From Agrobacterium vitis (GTDB lineage: Bacteria > Pseudomonadota > Alphaproteobacteria > Rhizobiales > Rhizobiaceae), in assembly GCF_014926405.1 (NCBI RefSeq), contig NZ_JACXXJ020000005.1:997001-1061000 (forward strand): a DNA stretch of 64,000 bases, written 5' to 3'. The position numbers and the translations under genes are program-made. This document shows positions 35,202 through 44,429 of the stretch, piece by piece (positions within the stretch are counted from its first letter, which is position 1; every line of letters begins with the position of its first letter). A model generated the notes under the pieces. It did not search any database. It was not told the origin of the DNA and saw only the letters and a list, made by a program, of their open reading frames with translations.

Positions 35202-35831
35202 ATGGCTGATCTGACCGTTCGTTGGGGCGATGTATCCGGCGTAAAGCGTCTGGAAAATGCCATGGGGCGGCTGGATGGCCCGCAAAAGCGGATCGTCTTG
35301 CAGCGTGCGGTCAATCATACCGGTGACAAAGCCCTGACACAGGTCAGTCGCACACTGGCAAAGCAGACCGGACTGCCATACGGCGTCATCAAGAAGGCGT
35401 TGAAGGTTCGAAAGGCGACGGGAACGGGTATAAGCCGGGACACTGGCGAGATCGTCTCGTTTACCGATGCCTCGTTCAACTACACGATCACATCTCGGGG
35501 CGGCGATATCGCCCTGAAATACTTCAAGGCCCGGGAAACCAAGGCTGGTGTGACCGCTGCCCCATTCGGCAAGCGCACCCTGTTCGCCGGCACATTCATG
35601 AAGGGCGGGCGTTTCCCTGGTCGGGTGAATGCACCTTCCCTTCACGGTCACGTCTTCCGCCGGGCGGGAAAAGGTCGCAACCCTATCGAGCTTCAAAACT
35701 CTGGTGTGGTCATTCCAGCCGAGATGGTCTCAGGCGCAAGCGCCAAGGTCTTCACCGAGACCGTCGAGACTAACCTGCCGACGCGCGTCATGCATGAGAT
35801 CGGGTATCTGATCCCCGGTTTCTTCGAATAA
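35202..35831 (+). CDS. Phage minor tail protein Z-like protein
   Basis: The 209-residue protein begins MADLTVRWGDVSGVKRLENA and has QRAVNHTGDKALTQVSRTLA, followed by KQTGLPYGVIKKALKVRKAT and HGHVFRRAGKGRNPIEL. This pattern, an N-terminal helical half and a basic segment with an aromatic end, is that of the GPZ/minor tail Z family. It stands apart from the other tail genes, before the terminase. GGAG lies upstream of the ATG. Confidence 0.7.
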   Translation: MADLTVRWGDVSGVKRLENAMGRLDGPQKRIVLQRAVNHTGDKALTQVSRTLAKQTGLPYGVIKKALKVRKATGTGISRDTGEIVSFTDASFNYTITSRGGDIALKYFKARETKAGVTAAPFGKRTLFAGTFMKGGRFPGRVNAPSLHGHVFRRAGKGRNPIELQNSGVVIPAEMVSGASAKVFTETVETNLPTRVMHEIGYLIPGFFE

Positions 35832-35890
35832 AAACAATAACTTGAAAGCGAAAACGTTGCATTTTTGCATCGATTTCGACCCCAAAAGCA

Positions 35891-35914
35891 GGGTGTGGCA
35901 ACCCTGCCACACCC
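35891..35914. other. Strong hairpin followed by a C-run
   Basis: GGGTGTGGCA pairs with TGCCACACCC (ten perfect pairs, four-base loop) and is followed by more Cs rather than Ts. It lies 180 bases upstream of the small terminase gene. It may be a transcription or processing signal, or part of a cos region. Confidence 0.5.
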
Positions 35915-36004
35915 CCCCCTGGTCTAGGGACCGTACCCAAGCCCGACAGACCCACGAACAGATTTGTGCCCGGGTTTCTGGCAGTCTCAGTGGTTTGAAT
36001 GTTG

Positions 36005-36053
36005 GGTTAACGGGGTTGACGGGGTTAACGGGGGCGGTTGACGGGGTTGACGG
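36005..36053 (+). repeat. 9-bp tandem repeats GGTTRACGG upstream of terminase
   Basis: Five copies of GGTT(A/G)ACGG begin at 36005, 36014, 36023, 36036 and 36045. The first three are directly joined, a four-base gap follows, then two joined copies. The array ends 20 bases before the small terminase start. Small terminase subunits bind repeated sites near their genes in several phages, so it could be the cos or pac recognition site. Confidence 0.6.
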
Positions 36054-36073
36054 CTGAAAGGTGATGGTGATCG

Positions 36074-36676
36074 ATGTCTGATGTGATGTGGTCAATCACC
36101 GAAATTGCGGCGCGGGACAGTGTTTCGAAGGCTGCGATTTCCAAGGCGGTCAAGAAGTTGCTGGAAGCCAAGCCGGATACTCCGGTTGATCGGGGTCCGC
36201 AGGGGCAGGTAATGCGAGTGTCTCTGGCGCACTACGACCATTACCGGGCGCGCTATATCAACCCTGCCAAGGCCTCTGCGCCTGTTCGGCCTATTGGGTC
36301 AGATGAGGCGGCGGCAGGCGCAGGGCCGCAGGTGCCGCAGGGTGACAGACTGGAGGAGGCTCGCCGGCAGAGAGAGTGGTTGGCTCTTGGCCGTGAGCGA
36401 TTGCGGGACCAGGAAGAACGCGGACAACTTGTTCGAAAGGACAAAGTGGACGCTGCGGTTCTTGCCATTGGCGCAGAATTACAGGCGATTCTTCGGCGGC
36501 TGCCAAACCGGGCGGACGATATTGCCTTGGCTGTCTCGAAAGAGGGCGTGCATAGCGTTCGGGTCTTGTTGCGGGAAATCGCTTTCGAGATGGGTAACGA
36601 GATGGCGAACAAGCTGGAGGCGATTGCCAGCGAAGCGCCGACCGGTGATCCGTTGATCGAGGAAGAGGAAGCGTGA
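36074..36676 (+). CDS. Terminase small subunit
   Basis: The 200-residue protein has an N-terminal winged helix (WSITEIAARDSVSKAAISKA, followed by VKKLLEAK) and a long helical body with EARRQREWLALGRERLRDQE, as in Nu1-type small terminases. It is expected to recognise the packaging site and bring the large subunit to it. It overlaps the large terminase start by four bases, and the 9-bp repeats stand right upstream. Confidence 0.8.
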   Translation: MSDVMWSITEIAARDSVSKAAISKAVKKLLEAKPDTPVDRGPQGQVMRVSLAHYDHYRARYINPAKASAPVRPIGSDEAAAGAGPQVPQGDRLEEARRQREWLALGRERLRDQEERGQLVRKDKVDAAVLAIGAELQAILRRLPNRADDIALAVSKEGVHSVRVLLREIAFEMGNEMANKLEAIASEAPTGDPLIEEEEA

Positions 36677-38688
36677 CCGTTCATCCTGGTGCGCTGCGTG
36701 GTGTTGCGTCTTCGTTGGCGACAGCCATCAGACCGACACCGCCAGTGCCCTTTGATCGCTGGTTGACCCATAATGTCGTGCTGGTGGACGGGCCGAAAAA
36801 GGGTGAGCTTTGGTCAGCGGCGGATGCGCCATATCTGGTCGAGATCGCGCAATGTCTGAGCCAGGAGCATCCTTGCAATCTGGTTTCGGTACGAAAGTCG
36901 CAGCAAACGGGCGTGTCCATTCTGGCTTTGTCCTGGATGATGTATATTGCGGAGACCTGCCCGGATAACGCGCTGTATGGCGTTCCCGGCATCGATGCTC
37001 TGCAAGACATCAACTCTGGCAAGCTCCAGCCGTTGATTGACGCCTGGCAGAAGAAGACGAAAAAAGAGACGATCTACCCGTCGACCAGCCGTTCCGGTGT
37101 TGGATCGACCACGTATGAGAAGAAATTCGCCGGCGGTGCGATCTATCTGGCCAATGCCAACACGGTCATGGATCTGTCGGCGAAGACGGCGCGGTTTGGC
37201 GTCAAGGACGAGGTGTCCAAATGGAACATGCTGCCGAATGGCGCTGATCCGGAAAACCTGTTCTTCGGTCGCTTCACGGCGTTTCGCCGTCAGAAGACCT
37301 ATAAGATTTTTGAGCTGTCCACGCCGGAATTGGACAGTGGCGATGCGCTGGGCGAGGGGCCTGGCCATTGCCGTATCGACCGTTCGTTCCGGCGTTCGGA
37401 CCAGCGATTCTGGCATATCAAATGCCCGGAATGCGGTGTTGAGCAGGTCCAGGACGATCAGAATTTTCTGATCAACCGGGGCCAGCCGCATAAATCTATG
37501 ATGCGTTGCGTGAAATGCGGGCATCATATTTCGGAAATGGAGCGGGTATCTGCGGTGCGGGAAGGGCGGTATATTCCGTCTCTATCCGGGCCGGATCGTC
37601 ATCCTGGCTTCCATGTCGACGCCTTCATGTCGTTGATGATGTCCTACGAGGCGATTGCCGAGGACAAGATCAGCTACGAGGCAAAGGGTGAGGCCGGCGC
37701 GAAGGACTACCATAATCTGATCCTGGCCAAGCCATATCAGATGAAGGGCAATGCACCGGACCACAAGCGGCTGATGGAGCGGCGGGAAGACTACAAGCCC
37801 GGCGTCATCCCATCTGGCGGACTGCTGTTTGTGGCCGGTGCAGACGTTCAGGGCTACGGCATTTACTGCGAAGGCGTTGCTTTCGGGGAAGATCGCCAGA
37901 GCTGGAACGTCTTTGCCGAATTCTTCGAAGGCGCGACGGACAACCCGCAAGCGGGCGCTTGGCTGCTGTTTGAGGAATTCGTTTCGCAGGAATTTCCGGA
38001 TGCGTTCGGGGTGCTGCGGAAAATCGATGCACTGGCGGTTGATGCTGGCTGGCGAACCAACCAGGTCATGGAATGGTGCCGCCGCCATCCGAATGCCTAT
38101 GCCACGAAGGGCCAGCCAGGCCGAGGCCTACCGGCCATCGGCCTGCCGTCGCGCAAGACCGTTACCAAACGGGGCAAGCGCAAGCGGTTCGGTTCGGCGA
38201 TGTCCTGGCCGGTCGGCACATGGTCATTGAAGGCAGAGTTTTACGGCAATTTGCACAAGATTGGTCTAGCGGCTGGAGAGGCGCAGGACCCATCCGGCTA
38301 TTGCCATTTCCATAAGGAGCTTGGCGAGGAATATTTCCAGCAGATCACCGGGGAATATTTTCATCAGGCTTTGGTGAAGGGCAAGCTGCACGAAGAGTGG
38401 AAAAAGCGGCGGGAGCATAACCACTTTCTCGATTGCCGCATCTACGCGATGGCCATGGCGGAACACCTCGGCCTGTCAAAAATGAATGCCAGCGAGTGGG
38501 CAAGACTGCGAGCCATGCTGGAGCCGGAGATTGTGCCGGATCTGCTGTCCTCGGCCAGCCACAAGGTCTTGCATGAGGATCGGCCAGCGGAGCCGCAGAA
38601 AATACCGGTTACCGCGCCCGCGTCGTCGGTACCGGCGCAGGCCAGAGCAGACAAACCGACTGAAAACAGGTGGAAAAAGCGCAAATGA
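36673..38688 (+). CDS. Terminase large subunit, GpA family
   Basis: The 671-residue protein is the packaging motor and cutting nuclease, of the lambda gpA family. An adapted Walker A (SVRKSQQTGVS, near residue 74) and ETCPDNALYG precede the nuclease part, which includes the aspartates in GADVQGYGIY, the later AVDAGWRTNQV and a helix near the end. Two CxxC pairs (CPECG and CVKCGH, near 251-280) form a zinc site common in this family. GTG 36673 is the start, by overlap with the small subunit stop. Confidence 0.92.
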   Translation: MTVHPGALRGVASSLATAIRPTPPVPFDRWLTHNVVLVDGPKKGELWSAADAPYLVEIAQCLSQEHPCNLVSVRKSQQTGVSILALSWMMYIAETCPDNALYGVPGIDALQDINSGKLQPLIDAWQKKTKKETIYPSTSRSGVGSTTYEKKFAGGAIYLANANTVMDLSAKTARFGVKDEVSKWNMLPNGADPENLFFGRFTAFRRQKTYKIFELSTPELDSGDALGEGPGHCRIDRSFRRSDQRFWHIKCPECGVEQVQDDQNFLINRGQPHKSMMRCVKCGHHISEMERVSAVREGRYIPSLSGPDRHPGFHVDAFMSLMMSYEAIAEDKISYEAKGEAGAKDYHNLILAKPYQMKGNAPDHKRLMERREDYKPGVIPSGGLLFVAGADVQGYGIYCEGVAFGEDRQSWNVFAEFFEGATDNPQAGAWLLFEEFVSQEFPDAFGVLRKIDALAVDAGWRTNQVMEWCRRHPNAYATKGQPGRGLPAIGLPSRKTVTKRGKRKRFGSAMSWPVGTWSLKAEFYGNLHKIGLAAGEAQDPSGYCHFHKELGEEYFQQITGEYFHQALVKGKLHEEWKKRREHNHFLDCRIYAMAMAEHLGLSKMNASEWARLRAMLEPEIVPDLLSSASHKVLHEDRPAEPQKIPVTAPASSVPAQARADKPTENRWKKRK

Positions 38689-40322
38689 CGGAAAAGCCAC
38701 GGGTGAGGGTGAAGGCGGGTAGCGTGAGCGCGCCCGCAGTGCGCCCAACTGGTGCGCCCCGCAACGGGCGCGCTTCGTCCGCCTATATGCGCGATAGCCA
38801 GTCCGGTATCATTGCCTCGCGTCCCGCGTCTTTGCGGGAGCATCGTGACGAGGTTCGGCGCATCTGGTGGCGGGCGGCGGGCCTTGCCATGGATATGTTG
38901 CAGAATTCCGGCCGGCTGCGCGGGACCGCTGACCAGATCCTGGTCGATACCATAGGTGTCGAGCTGCAACTTAATCCGATGCCGGATTTGAGCCGTCTCG
39001 GCTACGATCAGATGGAATCTATAGCCTGGACACGAATGGTGAAGGCGGAATGGAAGCCTTGGAGCTGGAACCCGCGTGAGTGCGATTTCCGTGCCAAGCT
39101 GACCATTCCGCAGCAGACAGATGTCGGCATGCGCAACTGGCTGGCATTCGGCGAAAGCACCGGCGTGGTTTCGTATCTGCCGCGTGCGCAGCGCCTTCCT
39201 GGCTGCCGCACCGGTACAAAAATGTTGATGCTGTCGCCGCAAAAGCTGGTGCAGGATACCAGCGAAATGAGTGGTCTCTATCAGGGCATATACCACGATG
39301 CCTATGGTCGCCCGCAGGTCTATCGTTTCAAGGAATGCCGGGACGGCATGACCTATACGGTGGACTATGCGGCGGCGGATGCGGATGGACGGCAGCTTGT
39401 CTTGCATGCATTCGACCCGTTTTCTGCCGAAGATGTGCGTGGGATTTCCCCTTTGGTGCCGACATTCCGGAAATATTTGATGGCCGAGAACACGGATGAC
39501 GCTACGGCGCAGATCATGTTCATGCAGACCATCTATTCGGCGGTTCTGAAAAGTGACAAGCCCAGCGCTGAGGTATTTGAAGCGCTTGAAAGCCTCAAAG
39601 ACAGTCCTTTGGACGGGGCTAAGGAAATGGCGCAGGACGTTGTCGATTACTTTCGTGCGCAGATGGACCGTGCTGCCGAATCGGAGATCCGTATGGGTGC
39701 CGGAGCAGGTGTTTCGCATCTCGCCCCCGGCGAGGAACTTGAATTCAAGAACATCACGGCGCCTGGCTCCTACTACAAGGATTTCATGGCGTCTCTGCAC
39801 CGGGAAACGGCCCGCGCGCTTGGTGTCAGCTATGGCGGGTACACGCTGGACTATACGGCTGCCACCTATGCCTCGACGATGATGGAGAATTCGGCGCTTT
39901 GGCCGATTGCCCAACGCCGGACCCAGCGGATTGCAGCGCCGCATGTGCTTGTGCCTTACGGTAGTTGGCTGGATGAGATGATCGAGGAGGGGCGTATTCC
40001 CTTCAAGGGCGGTCTCGAAGTCTACCGCGCCAACCGTGATGCGGTGCAATGGGCGCTGTGCAACGGCCCTGCCAAGCCGACAGCCGACGATTTGAAGCGG
40101 GCCAAGGCTTCCAGCGAGCGGATCGCCAACGGAACCGGCGACCTAACCGAGGAAATCAGCGAATTGGGCGGCGATGCCGAGGAGCGGTTTGAAAGCCGTC
40201 TCCGGTGGCATAATCGCTACAAGGAAGCGGGGATGGCTTCACCTTTCGAGCGCGGCTTGCCAAGCGATCCAGCCGGCACCAACGAATCTGGCGCAAGCCA
40301 GGAACAGACGGCGGGTGCGTGA
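38685..40322 (+). CDS. Phage portal protein, lambda gpB family
   Basis: The 545-residue protein forms the ring through which DNA enters the head. It has family blocks such as RDEVRRIWWRAAGLAMDMLQ, NPMPDLSRLGYDQMESIAW, MGAGAGVSHLAPGEELEF and TARALGVSYGGYTLDYTAAT. ATG 38685 overlaps the terminase stop, and the stop overlaps the start of the small head gene. Confidence 0.9.
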   Translation: MTEKPRVRVKAGSVSAPAVRPTGAPRNGRASSAYMRDSQSGIIASRPASLREHRDEVRRIWWRAAGLAMDMLQNSGRLRGTADQILVDTIGVELQLNPMPDLSRLGYDQMESIAWTRMVKAEWKPWSWNPRECDFRAKLTIPQQTDVGMRNWLAFGESTGVVSYLPRAQRLPGCRTGTKMLMLSPQKLVQDTSEMSGLYQGIYHDAYGRPQVYRFKECRDGMTYTVDYAAADADGRQLVLHAFDPFSAEDVRGISPLVPTFRKYLMAENTDDATAQIMFMQTIYSAVLKSDKPSAEVFEALESLKDSPLDGAKEMAQDVVDYFRAQMDRAAESEIRMGAGAGVSHLAPGEELEFKNITAPGSYYKDFMASLHRETARALGVSYGGYTLDYTAATYASTMMENSALWPIAQRRTQRIAAPHVLVPYGSWLDEMIEEGRIPFKGGLEVYRANRDAVQWALCNGPAKPTADDLKRAKASSERIANGTGDLTEEISELGGDAEERFESRLRWHNRYKEAGMASPFERGLPSDPAGTNESGASQEQTAGA

Positions 40323-40588
40323 TGGCGCTGGTGAAGATCAACGGTGTCGAGGTCGACCAGGACGATCCCTGCGCCCTGTTTAAGGCGCTGTATTCGGTGA
40401 AGTTGAGGGCTTTGGCGGGCGAACATGTCAGCCAGATGTCGATTCAGTCACCTGTCACCCGCGACCAGGTGGTGTTTTCATCGGCCAATTTGTCGGCGCT
40501 TGACGCCGAATTGAACCGGCTTGCCGCCGCCTGCCAGGAAAAGACCACCGGACGGCGGCCCAATCGCCGCTGGCGGCTTCGGTTTTAG
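40322..40588 (+). CDS. Small head-completion protein, gpW-like
   Basis: The 88-residue protein stands between portal and protease, as the gpW-type head-completion proteins do in lambda-like modules, and has a helical pair (CALFKALYSVKLRALAGEHV, ALDAELNRLAAACQ) and a basic C-terminus. By size and place it is that protein, but similarity is weak. Confidence 0.6.
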   Translation: MALVKINGVEVDQDDPCALFKALYSVKLRALAGEHVSQMSIQSPVTRDQVVFSSANLSALDAELNRLAAACQEKTTGRRPNRRWRLRF

Positions 40589-40598
40589 AGGGAAAGTC

Positions 40599-41519
40599 AT
40601 GAGTTTTCGCTATGGCCATATCGCGCAGCGGGTGTTCAACACACCGTTGCTCTACGATCCGCGCAAGGCGGAAGCTTTCTTGCAGGGCATGGGCAGCCGG
40701 ATCGCCGGTGATACCATCGTCATCGCCAACCCGGCGGGCGCTGCGGATCATGTTGCTTTCGGCAATGGCCGTCCGCTGGCGGGCAAGGTTGGCAACCGAC
40801 TGGAGCGAGCCTATCAGCGCGCCAATATGTTGCCGTTCGACATGATCGACAACATTGCGATCATCCCGGTCGAAGGCAGCCTTGTCCATAAAGGTGGGTG
40901 GGTCGGTTCGGCCTCTGGCGAGACCTCTTACCAGGGTTTGCAGGCTCAAGTCGCGGCGGCCCGTAAATATGCGGGCGTCAAAGGCGTGGTCTTCGAATAT
41001 GACAGCTATGGCGGCGAGGTGAACGGCGGGTTTGAAACAGCCGCCGCCATGCAGGCGCTTTCGCGGGAAAAGCCGACCCTGGCGATCCTGACAGATTTTG
41101 CCTATTCGGCGGGGTATCTGCTGGCATCGCAGGCGCGGGGCATCGTCATGCCGGAATTTGGCGGGGCGGGGTCCATTGGCGTGATCATCATGCATGCCGA
41201 TTATTCGCAAGCCCTTGAGCAGGATGGCATCAAGGTCACCATCATCCGCTCCGGCAAGAAAAAGGCGGATGGGAACCCTTACGAACCATTGTCCGCCGAT
41301 GTTGCCGACCGCTGGCAAGCGCAGGCCGACCAGATGCGGGATAAATTCGCCGAAACCGTCGCCAAGGGCCGCAAGAACCGGATCACCAAGGCGAAGGCGC
41401 TGGCGTCTGAAGCCGATGTTTATGACGCAAAGCAGGCCCTTGCCATGGGTTTGGTGGATGCCATCGGCGATCCCATCGAGGCGTTCGACGCCTTCGTGAA
41501 GGAAGTTAACCGGAGTTGA
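40599..41519 (+). CDS. Prohead protease, peptidase family S49
   Basis: The 306-residue protein is a SppA/ClpP-fold serine protease of lambda gpC type. The core has GVVFEYDSYGGEV, the nucleophile Ser in TDFAYSAGYLLASQA and GAGSIGVIIMHADYS, and the catalytic lysine is probably in the KKKADGNPYEPLS region. It cuts the scaffold and portal during capsid maturation. An AGAGGG site precedes ATG 40599. The scaffold-like gene follows immediately. Confidence 0.9.
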   Translation: MSFRYGHIAQRVFNTPLLYDPRKAEAFLQGMGSRIAGDTIVIANPAGAADHVAFGNGRPLAGKVGNRLERAYQRANMLPFDMIDNIAIIPVEGSLVHKGGWVGSASGETSYQGLQAQVAAARKYAGVKGVVFEYDSYGGEVNGGFETAAAMQALSREKPTLAILTDFAYSAGYLLASQARGIVMPEFGGAGSIGVIIMHADYSQALEQDGIKVTIIRSGKKKADGNPYEPLSADVADRWQAQADQMRDKFAETVAKGRKNRITKAKALASEADVYDAKQALAMGLVDAIGDPIEAFDAFVKEVNRS

Positions 41520-41523
41520 TCCC

Positions 41524-42120
41524 ATGACCAGTTTGATTGCCACGATCCGGGGGATTGTTTCTCCGGGATCGCACCCCCTTGCCCTCGACGAGGGTGAGCT
41601 GGACGCAAATGCGTCCTTATCCGAAGCGCCTCTGATCCCTGAGGCATCAACCACTGGAGGTGACATGTCTGTAAATCAGACAGTGCCCGGCGCGGCTTCC
41701 GCGACCGGAGCAACCGCCGCCGTCGTTCCCGCCGTTCAGGTTGGTGCCGATGGCGTACAGGCTGCCATGACCCGGATCAATGCGATCCTGTCGGCAGACG
41801 GCATCAAGGGTGACGGCGCCCGTATGAGCGCCGCCCTCGAACTCGCCAGCACGGCCCCCGGCATGACGGCCGATCAGGTCGTAGCATTTGTGACGGACAA
41901 TGTTGCCGGTGCCAACACCGCCGCACCTGCTGCGGCTACGGCTCCAGCGCCTGCCGCCGCGGCTCCGGTTACCCAGCCAGGCGCATCCTATGAGCAGCAG
42001 CGTATTGCTGCCGCCAATCTTGCCATGCCCGGGGCTTCTCAGTCATCGGCCAAGGCTGGTCCGAAAATCAATGCCACGGACATCTACGCGATGCGCCGTG
42101 AGGCCCTGAAAGGAGCCTGA
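41524..42120 (+). CDS. Scaffold-like capsid assembly protein
   Basis: The 198-residue protein follows the protease by four bases and contains an Ala/Pro-rich middle and helical ends (AAMTRINAILSADGIKGDG, ATDIYAMRREALKGA), as in Nu3-type scaffolds encoded after or within the S49 protease. A second in-frame ATG at 41665 has the near-perfect site GGAGGTGAC and would give a shorter 151-residue form, so two products are possible. Confidence 0.6.
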   Translation: MTSLIATIRGIVSPGSHPLALDEGELDANASLSEAPLIPEASTTGGDMSVNQTVPGAASATGATAAVVPAVQVGADGVQAAMTRINAILSADGIKGDGARMSAALELASTAPGMTADQVVAFVTDNVAGANTAAPAAATAPAPAAAAPVTQPGASYEQQRIAAANLAMPGASQSSAKAGPKINATDIYAMRREALKGA

Positions 42121-42122
42121 CC

Positions 42123-42503
42123 ATGGAAACATTTACCGAAAAGGCGCGTCCTCTCGCGTTCCTCCTCTCGGAGGGCAACGGGTACATTTCCCGTGAGGTT
42201 CTGACAATTGCTTCCGGTTCCGGTGTTCTGGAAGCGGGAACCATCCTCGGCAAGATTACGGCGGGCGGCAAATATACCTATTCGCCGAATGCTTCGGTGA
42301 CCGCCATTGCCGGCGCGGAAGCTGCTGTGGCCATTCTCTGCTACGGCGTCGATGCGACCGACGCGGACGTGGAGGCGCTTTGCGTCACCAACGATGCGGA
42401 GGCGAAGGAGCCGATGCTCCTGGTGCATAGCAGCGTCGATGACGCCACCAAGCGTGCCGCCAAAATCGCGCAGCTGCGCACCGTCAACATCAAGGCTCGA
42501 TAA
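42123..42503 (+). CDS. Head decoration protein, gpD-like
   Basis: The 126-residue protein matches the lambda gpD trimer family with PLAFLLSEGNGYISREVLTI and ASGSGVLEAGTILGKIT as the beta-rich core. It would bind the expanded capsid surface and stabilise it. It lies directly before the major capsid gene, as in lambda. Confidence 0.85.
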   Translation: METFTEKARPLAFLLSEGNGYISREVLTIASGSGVLEAGTILGKITAGGKYTYSPNASVTAIAGAEAAVAILCYGVDATDADVEALCVTNDAEAKEPMLLVHSSVDDATKRAAKIAQLRTVNIKAR

Positions 42504-42515
42504 GGAGACCCGATC

Positions 42516-43526
42516 ATGCCTGCACCGAATGTCCATACCGGCGATCCTTTCAGCCTTGAAAGCCTGACCGCCGCTGTCAACTCCATCCCTTATCGTCCTG
42601 GTCAGGTTTCCGCTTCCCGTATCTACGAGGAAGACGGCGTCTCCACCACGATGGTTTCCGTCGAAATGCGCGAGGGGAAGCTGGCGCTTGTCGAGCCGAC
42701 CGCGCGTGGCGGTGCTGGTGAAACAACGGATGACGAAAACCGAACCAAGGTGCCGTTTATCATCCCGCATTATCAGCGTGATGACAGCATTTTGGCTGAT
42801 GAAGTCCAGAACGTCCGCGAATTTGGCACGGAAGATCAGCTTGAAGTGCTGGAGGATCGGGTCAACCGCAAGGCACAGCGGCATGCCGCCGATTTGACGA
42901 TGACTCTGGAACACCAGCGCGTTGGTGGTATCAAAGGCATCGTCCTATCGAAGAGTGGCAAGGTTCTCGCTAATCTCTACGATAAATTCGGCATTGCTGT
43001 TCCGGCGTCTGTCTCTCTGGAGCTGGATGTTGAATCGACCAAGGTCGGCCAACTGTTTCAGAACGTTATTTACAGCATCGAAGACGCGCTCGATGAACCG
43101 TATGAAGGCATTCACAACTTTACAGGACGTGATTTCCATCGTGCTCTTTGGACGCATAAGTCGGTGACCGATACATTCCTCTACCACTCTGGCGCTGCGG
43201 TGTTGCGCGAGGATGTGCCGGATGTGTTTACTTGGGGTGGCGCTACCTGGGAACGCTACCGGACGGGTGCAAAGGCCACGGCAGATCTCGGTTCTCCTTA
43301 TATTGCCGCCGATGAAGCGCGGGTGACCATTAAGGGTGTGCCTGACCTGTTTATCACTCGGTTTGCACCGGCCGATTACGAAGAAACGGTGAACACGCGC
43401 GGTTTGCCGTTCTACAGCCGTGCGACACCCAAGCCGAACGGCAAAGGCCGGGATCTGGAAGTGCAGATGAATGCGATTTCAATCTGCACTCGGCCTGCTG
43501 TCTTGCGGACACTGAAGCTCACCTAA
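42516..43526 (+). CDS. Major capsid protein, gpE family
   Basis: The 336-residue protein is of lambda gpE type, with the HK97-like fold. Blocks are NVHTGDPFSLESLTAAVNSI, PYRPGQVSASRIYEEDGVST, EFGTEDQLEVLEDRVNRKAQ and the end AISICTRPAVLRTL. It follows the decoration gene at 12 bases with GGAG-type signals. Length and blocks are complete. Confidence 0.92.
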   Translation: MPAPNVHTGDPFSLESLTAAVNSIPYRPGQVSASRIYEEDGVSTTMVSVEMREGKLALVEPTARGGAGETTDDENRTKVPFIIPHYQRDDSILADEVQNVREFGTEDQLEVLEDRVNRKAQRHAADLTMTLEHQRVGGIKGIVLSKSGKVLANLYDKFGIAVPASVSLELDVESTKVGQLFQNVIYSIEDALDEPYEGIHNFTGRDFHRALWTHKSVTDTFLYHSGAAVLREDVPDVFTWGGATWERYRTGAKATADLGSPYIAADEARVTIKGVPDLFITRFAPADYEETVNTRGLPFYSRATPKPNGKGRDLEVQMNAISICTRPAVLRTLKLT

Positions 43527-43593
43527 TCAGCCCCTTGCCAAAATGATCGCCGGTTTTCCGGCGATTTCTCCCCCTCTCACAGGAGTTGATCGA

Positions 43594-44052
43594 ATGGCTT
43601 CGAAAGAGACATTGAAGATCGCATTTAAAACCGGCGGTATTCTGCCTGCATCCGTCATGTCTGCGGAAAAGGACGAACGGGTTGCTGCCCGCGTCCCGCG
43701 TGATGTGCCGGCTGATTATGCCCAGCAGCTCATCGACGACAAGTTCGCCTATCTCTATGAGGATGACGACGAAGAGGACGATGCGGCGGCATGGGCCAAA
43801 GCACAGCAGTACGCAGCCGTCAACAAGGCTGCCGAGGAAGCTGCTGCCAAGGCAAAGGCCGAAGAAGAGGCCGCCGCGAAGGCCAAGGCTGAACAGGATG
43901 CTGCGGACAAGAAGGCGGCTGACGAAGCCGCTGCCAAGGTGAAAGCCGAAGAAGAGTCCGCAGCCAAAGCCAAGGCAGAGCAGGCCGCAGCTGATAAGAA
44001 GGCGGCTGATGAGGCCAAGCAGCTGGATCTGTCCAGCCAGGGCAAGGCCTGA
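43594..44052 (+). CDS. Phage protein with Ala/Lys/Glu repeats
   Basis: The 152-residue protein has a globular N-terminus (SKETLKIAFKTGGILPASVM, ARVPRDVPADYAQQL) and a long charged helix built of repeated units such as AEEEAAAKAKAEQDAADKKA. CAGGAG precedes ATG 43594. It stands between the capsid gene and the head-tail gene. It is probably a connector or capsid-associated protein; the repeat part likely forms a long helix or coiled coil. The DNA repeats make length changes easy. Confidence 0.6.
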   Translation: MASKETLKIAFKTGGILPASVMSAEKDERVAARVPRDVPADYAQQLIDDKFAYLYEDDDEEDDAAAWAKAQQYAAVNKAAEEAAAKAKAEEEAAAKAKAEQDAADKKAADEAAAKVKAEEESAAKAKAEQAAADKKAADEAKQLDLSSQGKA

Positions 44053-44055
44053 TCC

Positions 44056-44427
44056 ATGGATATCGCTGCTGCCCGTGCTGCCTTGCCATCGATGACGCGG
44101 GCTCTGCTTGGTGAGCCCGCGACCATCACGCCGATGACGATCAGCAAAATGAAGTCGGGGCGCGACCTGTCCCGCGATTTGCAGACCGGCGTCATGGCGC
44201 GGTTCGATTCCGTGCCTGACGATACGGCATTGGGTGGCGGTGATGTGGTGCGCAGCCGCGCCACCGTGGGTGCGGCAACCAAGACGGTCAGCTTTGACCG
44301 GGCAGCACTTGCCTGGTTGCCCAAACAGGGTGACCAGATCTCGCGTGCCAACGGCGATGTCTTCGAAGTCGTGCGACCCGGCGAGGATGCTGGCGCCGGC
44401 GTGATTTTCTGGCTGTCGGAGGTCTAA
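44056..44427 (+). CDS. Head-tail joining protein, gpFII-like
   Basis: The 123-residue protein has a basic N-terminal helix and a beta-rich C-terminal part (ATVGAATKTVSFDRAALAWL, QGDQISRANGDVFEVVRPGE) typical of FII-like attachment proteins that close the head and bind the tail. Its place right after the head genes supports this. Confidence 0.7.
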   Translation: MDIAAARAALPSMTRALLGEPATITPMTISKMKSGRDLSRDLQTGVMARFDSVPDDTALGGGDVVRSRATVGAATKTVSFDRAALAWLPKQGDQISRANGDVFEVVRPGEDAGAGVIFWLSEV

Positions 44428-44429
44428 TC

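Noticed and set aside
34917..35696. 259-codon reverse frame around the hairpin at 35008
   Set aside because: It overlaps the minor tail Z-like gene, runs through its own possible terminator and has no start signal.
36005..36053. CRISPR-like array
   Set aside because: The repeats are 9 bases and directly joined, without spacers of normal length. No cas genes are in the window.
38442..40049. 535-codon open frame on the reverse strand opposite the portal gene
   Set aside because: It is a mirror of the high-GC portal gene. Its translation is rich in His/Arg with no domain, and the forward frame has clear family blocks.
43755..44351. Serine/alanine-rich 198-codon reverse frame opposite the repeat-containing head gene
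   Set aside because: It is the complement of Ala/Lys/Glu repeat codons; low-complexity mirror, not a gene.
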